19,736 nucleotides of DNA from Verrucomicrobiales bacterium (GTDB taxonomy: Bacteria; Verrucomicrobiota; Verrucomicrobiia; Verrucomicrobiales; Verrucomicrobiaceae). The position numbers were made by a program, and so were the translations under genes. The notes under the pieces were generated by a model. It was not told where the DNA came from, ran no database searches, and saw only the letters and a program-made list of their open reading frames with translations. Positions 14,364-19,736 of this stretch are shown here, one piece after another (within the stretch, counting starts at the first letter, position 1; every line of letters starts with the position of its first letter). The stretch is taken from NCBI GenBank assembly GCA_003506995.1, contig DNXB01000290.1:1-19736 (forward strand). Reading direction: 5' to 3'.

Positions 14364-16124
14364 ATGAGCACTCAGCCCATCGCGAAATGCGACGAACAAG
14401 CGTCGTGGCTGAAGCGCCTGATCCCGGCGCTGGACTGGCTCGCGCATTACGAGCGCAAGCATCTGCCCGGCGATGCGCGCGCGGGCGTGATCGTGGCGAC
14501 GCTGCTCATCCCGCAGGGCATGGCTTACGCGCTGCTCGCCGGATTACCGCCGCAGTTCGGACTGTATGCCAGCCTATTGCCGATCGCAGTCTATGCGCTG
14601 CTCGGCAGCAGCCGGTTCCTGTCGGCCGGGCCATCGGCACTTTTATCGCTGCTCATCGCGACTGGTGTCGCCGGATTGGCGGAGCCCGGTTCGCCGCGCT
14701 ACCTCGCGTTCGCCACGGCCACCGCACTTGTCGTCGGTGTCATGCAGATCGCGATGGGTGCCGCGCGGCTAGGGGTCCTCACGAACTTCCTGAGCCAGCC
14801 GGTGCTCTCCGGCTTTACCAGCGCCGCCGCGTGTCTCATCGCGTTGAGCCAGGTGAAACATCTGCTCGGCGTTCAGTTCCCGCAGACCGAGCACCTCCAC
14901 GAGTTGCTGGCGGAACTGGCCCGGGCGCTGCCGCAGACCCGCTGGCCAACGCTCGCGATCAGCATGGCGAGCGTGTTGTTGCTGCTCGCGTTTCAATACC
15001 TGCTGCCGCGCGTTCTCGCGCGATGGAAAACATTCCCGGCCGGCCTGGCGCAAGCGCTGTCGAAGAGCGGGCCGATCATCGTGGTCATCGTCGGCACGGC
15101 CATCGTCGCCGCTTTCGACCTCGGGCAGCGCAACGGGGTGAACATCATCGGTGAAATCCCCAGCGGATTGCCGGACTTCGCGCTCCCCGCGCTCGCCGCT
15201 TCCGAGTTTCTGCCGCTGATCCCGCTGGCGCTCACGGTCAGCTTTGTCGGTTTTCTCGAAAGCATTTCCGTGGCGAAGACACTCGCAGCGAAGCGGCGGC
15301 AGAAAGTGGAATCCAACCAGGAACTCATTGCGCTGGGGGCGGCCAATCTCGCGGCCGGGGTCACCGGCGGTTATCCGGTCAGCAGCTCATTCGCTCGCTC
15401 GATGGTCAACTTTACCGCCGGTGCGAACACCGGCCTCGCCTCGCTGATCACGGTGGCGGTAATCGGCGTGTCCGCGCTGTTTCTGATGCCGCTCTTCCAC
15501 CATTTGCCCCAAGCCGCGCTGGCCGCCATCATCATCATCGCGGTCATCGGATTGATGGACTTCGCGATGCCGCGCCGACTCTGGCGCTACAACAAGGCGG
15601 ACGCCGCCGCGCTGATCCTTACTTTCGTCGCGGTGCTCGCGGTCGGGATCGAGAAAGGCATCCTCATCGGCGCAGCCTCGACGATTATTCTCTACCTCTG
15701 GCGCACGAGCCGACCGCACATGGCGGTCGTCGGACGGGTCGCAAACACCGAGCACTTCCGCAATGTGCGCCGCCACGAAACCCAGACCCTGCCTCACGTC
15801 CTGCTGCTGCGCATCGACGAGAACCTCTACTTCGCCAACGCGAAACACATCGAGGACTTCGTGCTCTGCGCCGCCGCCGAGCAGCCGCGATTGCGCCATC
15901 TCGTGCTGATCTGCAGCGCGATCAATTTCATTGACGCCAGCGCGCTGGAGACCTTGCGCGAACTCCTGACCCGACTGCGCGACGCCGACATCCAGCTTCA
16001 TCTCGCCGAGGTCAAGGGTCCGGTCATGGACCGGCTCGCCCACACGGAGTTCCTCGATCAGCTCGGCCACGAACACGTCTTCCTTTCGACCCAGGCAGCG
16101 TATGAAAAGCTCGCCGCTGCATAA
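14364..16124 (+). CDS. SulP-family anion transporter with C-terminal STAS domain
   Basis: 586 residues, matching the SulP/SLC26 size. Residues 30-440 contain the usual helices and signatures: GVIVATLLIPQGMAYALLAGLPPQFGLYAS near the start, then FVGFLESISVAKTLAAKRRQKVESNQELIALGAANLAAG, and YPVSSSFARSMVNF. A cytosolic STAS domain follows (about 450-580) with CSAINFIDASALETL. SulP proteins transport sulfate, bicarbonate or related oxyanions by symport or exchange. In an operon that turns sulfane sulfur into sulfite/thiosulfate, moving the oxidised product or competing oxyanion is a plausible job (inference). It is 69 nt after the DsrE-like gene and 19 nt before a small membrane gene. The start ATG 14364 lies before a reasonable N-terminal soluble segment. 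Confidence 0.92.
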   Translation: MSTQPIAKCDEQASWLKRLIPALDWLAHYERKHLPGDARAGVIVATLLIPQGMAYALLAGLPPQFGLYASLLPIAVYALLGSSRFLSAGPSALLSLLIATGVAGLAEPGSPRYLAFATATALVVGVMQIAMGAARLGVLTNFLSQPVLSGFTSAAACLIALSQVKHLLGVQFPQTEHLHELLAELARALPQTRWPTLAISMASVLLLLAFQYLLPRVLARWKTFPAGLAQALSKSGPIIVVIVGTAIVAAFDLGQRNGVNIIGEIPSGLPDFALPALAASEFLPLIPLALTVSFVGFLESISVAKTLAAKRRQKVESNQELIALGAANLAAGVTGGYPVSSSFARSMVNFTAGANTGLASLITVAVIGVSALFLMPLFHHLPQAALAAIIIIAVIGLMDFAMPRRLWRYNKADAAALILTFVAVLAVGIEKGILIGAASTIILYLWRTSRPHMAVVGRVANTEHFRNVRRHETQTLPHVLLLRIDENLYFANAKHIEDFVLCAAAEQPRLRHLVLICSAINFIDASALETLRELLTRLRDADIQLHLAEVKGPVMDRLAHTEFLDQLGHEHVFLSTQAAYEKLAAA

Positions 16125-16143
16125 TCCCCGCGCTTTCGACTCC

Positions 16144-16335
16144 ATGAACACCAAACCCAAATCCAAAATGACACGCATCCTCATCCCGCTGCTTATTGGT
16201 GCCGCACTCGGCGCGCTCACAGGCTACTTCGGCCAATGCAACTCCGGCGTCTGCCCGCTCACCTCAACCTGGTGGCGCGGGGCTATTTACGGCGGCGTTA
16301 TCGGGCTACTTTTTGTCTGGGGAGCACGTCGCTAA
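16144..16335 (+). CDS. DUF6132-like small membrane protein with two cysteines
   Basis: 63 residues. A basic N-terminus is followed by one membrane segment (ILIPLLIGAALGALTGYFG), a short loop with the cysteine pair CNSGVCPLTSTWWRGA (C33, C38 region), and a second helix (AIYGGVIGLLFVWGARR). This order of helix, Cys-containing loop, WW-containing turn and helix is that of the DUF6132/YtxH-like small proteins seen near sulfur and rhodanese genes; its job is unknown. The loop cysteines could handle thiols or a metal. ATG 16144 is chosen over 16102, since the longer version overlaps the SulP C-terminus. The gap to the DUF302 gene is 23 nt. Confidence 0.72.
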   Translation: MNTKPKSKMTRILIPLLIGAALGALTGYFGQCNSGVCPLTSTWWRGAIYGGVIGLLFVWGARR

Positions 16336-16358
16336 ATCAACCCGCACCCTTTCTCACT

Positions 16359-16748
16359 ATGAAACCACAATACATCGTCGAAACCAACAAGACACCGGCT
16401 CAGGCCGTGAGCGATCTTGAAGCCTCGGTCAAACAGCACGGCTACGGCGTGCTGCACGCCTACGACCTCAGGCAAACCCTCGCCAGCAAGGGCTTCGATC
16501 TGCCAAACGCATGCCACATTCTCGAAGTGTGCAATCCCAAGCAAGCCGCCGCCGTCCTCACCGCTGACATGGACATGAACATCGCCCTGCCTTGTCGCAT
16601 TTCGGTTTATCAAGACGGCGGCAAAACCCTGATCGGCATGGTGCGCCCCACGGTGCTGCTCGCTTCGCTGTCGCAGTCGGAAAATTTGAAGACCATCGCC
16701 GAACAGGTGGAGAAGGACACCATCGCCATCGTTGATGCTGCAAAGTGA
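16359..16748 (+). CDS. DUF302 family protein
   Basis: 129 residues, cytosolic, no signal peptide. It carries the DUF302 pattern: EASVKQHGYGVLHAYDLRQTLASKGFDL, CHILEVCNPKQAAAVLTAD and ALPCRISVYQDGGKTLIGMVRPT, with cysteines at about 52, 58 and 79. DUF302 proteins have an unassigned role, but they are repeatedly found with persulfide dioxygenases, rhodaneses and SulP genes, and a heme or sulfur-ligand role has been discussed for relatives. It is the last gene of the tight run, ending 193 nt before the next gene. ATG 16359 is the start that gives the family N-terminus (MKPQYIVE...); the in-frame extension to 16236 overlaps the previous gene. Confidence 0.83.
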   Translation: MKPQYIVETNKTPAQAVSDLEASVKQHGYGVLHAYDLRQTLASKGFDLPNACHILEVCNPKQAAAVLTADMDMNIALPCRISVYQDGGKTLIGMVRPTVLLASLSQSENLKTIAEQVEKDTIAIVDAAK

Positions 16749-16941
16749 CGCGGGCGAAGTTCAACGAACTGGTGCTGGCGCAGCGGCGGCAACGGCGCAG
16801 GCGACATTGTTCGCTAAACTTGTGTGCGCAGGGCAGTATTTGAAGAGCGACACTTTTCCTGCCTGTGCGGGCAGACATTGCTCCGCTCGAAGTCGAGCCA
16901 TGATTTCGGCTGGGAACAGACACAACCAGCCAGCAACCACC
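16749..16941. other. 193-nt gap between the sulfur cluster and the unknown exported protein
   Basis: No hairpin with a long stem and no promoter pair is clear. A GTG-initiated frame at 16745 overlaps the DUF302 stop and reads TRAKFNELVLAQRRQRRRR before ending near 16846; this looks like a decayed coding remnant or chance basic peptide. It is the longest intergenic stretch in the right half and is the likely site of a separate promoter for the downstream gene. Confidence 0.4.
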
Positions 16942-18543
16942 ATGAAAACACGAACACTCCTCCTCTTCGTCTTAGCCCTTGCCACGACCCCACTCATCTC
17001 GTTCGCCGCCGAGCCGCAGGCGGCGCGCGAGCGGGTCATCCGTTCCTCCGTGGAGGGCCGGTTCACCTGCTTGGAATGTGATGCGGAGGATTTTGGGGCA
17101 CCGGCGGAAGGCGGGGCGGTTTCCGAGCTGGCATTCGAGATTGAGGAGGGAGGGGAATGGCTCGCGATTCCTTTTCAGGCGGAACGCTGGTCGGGCGGAT
17201 TGTTTGACCGCGATGTTCGGCTGTTGAAGTCTGACGCGAAACTTCAGCCCGGTGACATGTTGGTTCTCGGTGTCGAAGAACTGACCTGGGCCAAGGGCCA
17301 GAGCCGTCGCCTCCGGGTGCGCTCGCAGGACGGAGCGAAGCCCCGGACGGAGAATGCCGCCGGACTCGAAGTGCGCTTTGACCACGGACAACGCCTCGAT
17401 GCCGAACAGATGCGGCAACATCGCATGCCCGACGGCCGGCCTCTGCCGCTGAATCCGCGTCCCGACCTGCACGTCATCAGCGATCCCACGAGCAAGATGC
17501 TGGGGAAGGGTTATGCGGGATTTGCGGTCAACACACCGATGGCGATTGGCATGCCCGATGGCAGCACGCTGCGCAGCACCGGTTACTTCGAGGTGTTAGG
17601 CACGAGTGGCGGAAAGCAAACGCTGCTGGCGCGGATGAAAAGTCAGGCCACGGCGAACATGGGTGATCCGCTGGTGGCGGGTGGCTGCGTGCTCGTGCCC
17701 TATCACGTTTTCGATCCTTCCGATCCCGACTACGACGTGTGTTGCGGCTATCCCAGCTTCCAAATCTTCAGCGAAGTCGGACCGCTTTACTCCTTTGCTG
17801 AGAAGGTGGACTTCCTCGTGGACGGCCCGGTGCGCAAGATTCTGCGGAGCCGGGGCAGCCGCTACTACTACGACGCCAATGCGCTCTGCCAGCGGCCATG
17901 CGACAATACCACGCTCTGCCTGATCTCCGGCAGCGAGCGCCATTCCCTGCGCTTCGATTACCGCATGGCGATTCAAGGCCACGGAACACTCAAGATTACC
18001 GCGCGGGGGATGCAAGTCGCCGGGCTGCAACTGCTGCATTCACGCTACAACCGCCTGGTCGTGCCCGTGGGCGAAGGCGTCGAGGTCTTCACGACGGAAC
18101 AGCGCCGTGCGGGAACGATGCGCGTGCCTGAGAAAGTCAGCCTCCCCGGCGTGGCCCTCTGGGACGCGTCCCGTCCGAAAGGCTTGAACACGCTGCGCCT
18201 CGAACTCGGTGAACTCTTCATTGACGCCTATCGCGGGGAGCCGTCGCAACTGCGGGTGTCCGTGCGCCCGGACGCAGATCGCGCCACGGAAAACCGGTTC
18301 GACTGGCACCCGTTTATCAAAGTCGTCGAGGACCGGCACTTCCCGGTGGGCGATGGCTTCGCAGGTGGAGTGACCCTCTTCGACCCGCGCCTGGCCGACA
18401 AGACCTTCGCCAGCACCCTCTACAGCGAGTCCACTCTCAGCTTCGCCTCCTGCGCCACCGCCGAGGAGACGACGGCCAGCTTCCTGCCCGTTGGCAGCAA
18501 GCCGCTGCGCCTGGAGGAAGCTGCCGCTCGCGAGAAACCCTAA
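16942..18543 (+). CDS. Exported protein of unknown function, cysteine-containing, 533 residues
   Basis: No family is recognised. A signal peptide (MKTRTLLLFVLALATTPLISFAA) leads to a beta-rich chain. Features visible: an early CLEC motif (C43, C46), a central cysteine group with PDYDVCCGYPSF (C267, C268), and LCQRPCDNTTLC (C316, C320, C326), giving nine cysteines in all. Repeated strand-like runs such as AFEIEEGGEWLAIPFQ, DMLVLGVEELTW and LRLELGELFIDAY indicate one or two beta-sandwich or barrel domains; the alternation of acidic residues with cysteines would suit a periplasmic metal or disulfide role, but this is only inference. ATG 16942 is chosen because it starts a proper signal peptide; the frame is open back to 16732. 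Codon use matches its neighbours. It may belong with the sulfur cluster or be independent. Confidence 0.7.
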   Translation: MKTRTLLLFVLALATTPLISFAAEPQAARERVIRSSVEGRFTCLECDAEDFGAPAEGGAVSELAFEIEEGGEWLAIPFQAERWSGGLFDRDVRLLKSDAKLQPGDMLVLGVEELTWAKGQSRRLRVRSQDGAKPRTENAAGLEVRFDHGQRLDAEQMRQHRMPDGRPLPLNPRPDLHVISDPTSKMLGKGYAGFAVNTPMAIGMPDGSTLRSTGYFEVLGTSGGKQTLLARMKSQATANMGDPLVAGGCVLVPYHVFDPSDPDYDVCCGYPSFQIFSEVGPLYSFAEKVDFLVDGPVRKILRSRGSRYYYDANALCQRPCDNTTLCLISGSERHSLRFDYRMAIQGHGTLKITARGMQVAGLQLLHSRYNRLVVPVGEGVEVFTTEQRRAGTMRVPEKVSLPGVALWDASRPKGLNTLRLELGELFIDAYRGEPSQLRVSVRPDADRATENRFDWHPFIKVVEDRHFPVGDGFAGGVTLFDPRLADKTFASTLYSESTLSFASCATAEETTASFLPVGSKPLRLEEAAAREKP

Positions 18544-18610
18544 GCGAGAAAGCGAAACCATCATGTCCTTGCGAAACCTCATGTCCACCGTGCCAACGGC
18601 CATGCTCATT

Positions 18611-18632
18611 GAGAAATCCTGAGGGATTTCTC
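18611..18632 (+). terminator. Perfect 9-bp hairpin after the unknown exported gene, possible terminator
   Basis: GAGAAATCC (18611-18619) pairs exactly with GGATTTCTC (18624-18632) over the tetraloop TGAG; a weak pyrimidine tail (TCTTGG) follows. It lies 68 nt after the stop at 18543 and before the next gene at 18695. A 19-codon frame (ATG at 18562-18563, peptide MSLRNLMSTVPTAMLIEKS) stops inside the hairpin, at the TGA in the loop. This could be a leader-peptide/attenuator arrangement or simple coincidence. Confidence 0.5.
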
Positions 18633-18694
18633 TCTTGGTGGAGTTGCACTTGATGAACACCTGAAAACGTGTCCAAACCAAACCAAATCCAACC

Positions 18695-18982
18695 ATGAAA
18701 ACGAAACTAACCCTTCTCGCCGCCACGCTCCTCGTCGGCTTCAGTTCCGCCAGCGTCATCGCCAACCCGTGGAAAGGTCTTCCGCCGTCCTTCGCCCCCA
18801 AGGCCAGCGCCGCAGCCAAGCCTGTCTTCAAATCCTGCTGCGACACCAAGACGAGCTACAGTACAGTTCCCAGTGGCCGCGGCCTCCAAGCGAACAAGAG
18901 CATCGTGTGCAACACCGGCTGTGCCGCTCCTCATGCCGGTAAGAACTGCAACGCTGCCGAACGCAAGCAGTGTGCCAACTAA
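18695..18982 (+). CDS. Small exported cysteine-rich protein
   Basis: 95 residues, not assigned to a family. It has a clear signal peptide (MKTKLTLLAATLLVGFSSASVIA, cleavage near NPW) and a mature part of about 70 residues with six cysteines: a CC pair (48, 49), C72, C76, C85 and C93, with AC...CNTGCAAPHAGKNC at the end. The pattern suggests disulfides or binding of soft metal ions in the periplasm. The gene stands alone between two hairpins, the first ending at 18632 and the second at 19002-19031, so it is probably a one-gene transcript. It sits between a sulfur/copper cluster and a metal-sensor pair, and a metal-binding role is a reasonable guess only. Confidence 0.72.
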   Translation: MKTKLTLLAATLLVGFSSASVIANPWKGLPPSFAPKASAAAKPVFKSCCDTKTSYSTVPSGRGLQANKSIVCNTGCAAPHAGKNCNAAERKQCAN

Positions 18983-19001
18983 TGGGCCAGCCACCCTGCT
19001 T

Positions 19002-19031
19002 ACCCGCCAGGCATCGGATGATCTGGCGGGT
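19002..19031 (+). terminator. Intrinsic-terminator-like hairpin after the cysteine-rich gene
   Basis: ACCCGCCAG (19002-19010) pairs exactly with CTGGCGGGT (19023-19031), with a 12-nt loop that can add an inner ATC/GAT pair. The tail is short (TTGTG), so termination without Rho is weakly supported, but its position 20 nt after the stop at 18982 and before the next start at 19069 fits a transcript end. Confidence 0.6.
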
Positions 19032-19068
19032 TGTGCTCAGCTAATCATCCTCCACATTTCCCACCGCC

Positions 19069-19392
19069 ATGAATGACGACGAAATCGACTCTCTGATCCG
19101 CCAAACGCACCCGAAGCCAGACATGCCTGCCGCTTTCAACCGTGAAGTGTGGGAGCGCATCTCTGTGGCCGGTCAGGGCTCCTGGGGGGCCAAGTGGCGC
19201 GAATTTGCGGCTGCGTTGTTCCTCTGGGTTGCCAAGCCCGTCCCTGCCGTTGCAGTCGTCACCGTGATGCTCGCGGCTGGCGCTGGACTCGGCGGCCTCA
19301 CCGTGAGTGAGAGCAGCGCCTCCGCACAACGCACGGCCTATTTTGCCTCCATCAATCCGCTGCATCCGGCACATCTTTCTGAACACGAATGA
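19069..19392 (+). CDS. Anti-sigma-factor-like single-pass membrane protein (CnrY/NccY type by context)
   Basis: 107 residues. The first ~45 residues are soluble and polar (MNDDEIDSLIRQTH, PAAFNREVWERIS), as in the sigma-binding tails of small anti-sigma factors; then comes a hydrophobic stretch (about 47-75, ending TVMLAAGAGLGG) and a short periplasmic tail. No sigma factor gene is found upstream, where the DNA carries the cysteine-rich gene instead, so the partner may lie elsewhere. The stop overlaps the following metal-sensor-like gene as ATGA, the coupling expected for an anti-sigma/sensor pair such as CnrY-CnrX. No catalytic motif is present. The assignment rests on size, topology and the neighbour rather than on a sequence signature. 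Confidence 0.6.
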   Translation: MNDDEIDSLIRQTHPKPDMPAAFNREVWERISVAGQGSWGAKWREFAAALFLWVAKPVPAVAVVTVMLAAGAGLGGLTVSESSASAQRTAYFASINPLHPAHLSEHE

Positions 19393-19718
19393 AACGTGGC
19401 CTTCTGATTTTACTCCTCGCCCTTACGGCTTCCATCGGGGCTTTTTGGGTCACCCGCAATCAATGCCAGTGCGCAATGAATGCGGATGCCGCCGCGCATG
19501 ATGGCGACACCATGCTGCCCGAACTGGAATGGCTGCACAGTGAGCTTAAGCTGGATGACACTCAGTTTGCGAAGGTGAAGGATCTCCATCTCGCATACCG
19601 CCCCACCTGCGAAGCACTCTGCCTGAAGGTAAGGGTCGCACGCAACAAACTGAAGATGTTATTAACCCGGCAATTAAATACAAGATTCAAGCGGCATAAC
19701 GGATATGTTTGGCATTGA
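19389..19718 (+). pseudogene. CnrX/periplasmic heavy-metal-sensor-like protein, truncated at the 3' end
   Basis: The first ~90 residues are typical: N-terminal membrane anchor (MKRGLLILLLALTASIGAFW), a CQC cluster, then LEWLHSELKLDDTQFAKVKDLHLAYRPTCEALC with candidate metal ligands H50, H67, C74 and C78. Relatives continue with further helices to about 150 residues. Here, after KLKMLL (near position 19659) the chain reads TRQLNTRFKRHNGYVWH and stops. At that point codons change abruptly (TTA TTA, AAT ACA AGA) from the GC-rich usage of the gene to AT-rich triplets, which points to a junction rather than a natural end. The first gene of the pair is coupled by ATGA. The remaining protein might bind metal but has lost its helical C-terminus. 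Confidence 0.65.
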
Positions 19719-19736
19719 AGTATGACCGGACACGAC
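19659..19736. other. AT-richer DNA at the right edge, probable rearrangement or mobile-element junction
   Basis: From about 19659 the sequence (TTAACCCGGCAATTAAATAC and onwards) has markedly lower GC and no match to the expected CnrX-like C-terminus. It could be the end of an insertion sequence or an integrated element, but only 78 bases are visible, with no inverted repeat or transposase to confirm it. Confidence 0.4.

Noticed and set aside
15387..16220. A 277-codon minus-strand frame opposite the SulP C-terminal half.
   Set aside because: SulP and STAS motifs on the plus strand explain the sequence; the antisense translation is Asp/Arg/His-rich and featureless.
1..19736. CRISPR arrays, tRNA or rRNA genes, intact insertion sequences.
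   Set aside because: No regularly spaced repeats, cloverleaf-like sequences, rRNA stretches or transposase motifs were seen on either strand.

Overview
The window reads as a GC-rich Gram-negative chromosome segment, most plausibly from a Verrucomicrobia/Planctomycetes-type heterotroph. The hints are an exported sulfatase next to a fused beta-lactamase-fold/FGE-like protein and an exported nitrilase-like enzyme, plus sparse Shine-Dalgarno sequences and many short MK-type signal peptides. This taxonomic guess is inference from gene content, not from a marker gene.

Layout. (1) Positions 1-2511, plus strand: the C-terminal end of a CzcA-type heavy-metal RND pump, an MFS exporter and an exported cupin. 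(2) Positions 2512-8443, minus strand: an apparent operon of exported enzymes, namely a carbon-nitrogen hydrolase, an 881-residue serine hydrolase/FGE-like fusion, a type I sulfatase, and a translationally coupled fourth gene cut off after about 80 codons where the metal block begins. (3) Positions 8468-9618: an HxlR regulator on the minus strand, a divergent CxxC thioredoxin-fold protein, and the N-terminal stump of an MBL-fold enzyme. (4) Positions 9763-16748, plus strand: a tightly packed sulfur cluster. It contains a split YeeE/YedE (PmpAB/TsuA-like) transporter pair, a CstB-like persulfide dioxygenase-rhodanese, a 16-cysteine Csp-type copper-binding four-helix protein, a second split YeeE/YedE pair, an exported DsrE-like protein, a SulP anion transporter with a STAS domain, a DUF6132-like membrane peptide and a DUF302 protein. 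Most gaps are 4-25 nt or ATGA overlaps. (5) Positions 16942-19736: an unrecognised 533-residue exported protein, a small exported cysteine-rich protein, and an anti-sigma-like/CnrX-like metal-sensor pair whose second gene is cut off near 19659 by AT-richer DNA.

How the genes may work together (inference). The sulfur cluster looks like a module for handling sulfane sulfur. Transporters of the YeeE/YedE class bring in thiosulfate or related sulfur species, the CstB-like enzyme oxidises persulfides and transfers sulfur to sulfite, SulP moves the oxidised anion, and DsrE-like and thioredoxin-fold proteins relay sulfur or reduce disulfides. A copper-storage protein placed inside this operon, with metal-resistance genes on both sides, suggests a link between sulfide/persulfide and thiophilic-metal stress. 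The duplicated transporter pair, the non-identical cysteine content of the copies, and three truncated genes at block edges show the region was assembled by rearrangement. No tRNA, rRNA, CRISPR array or intact insertion sequence was found.
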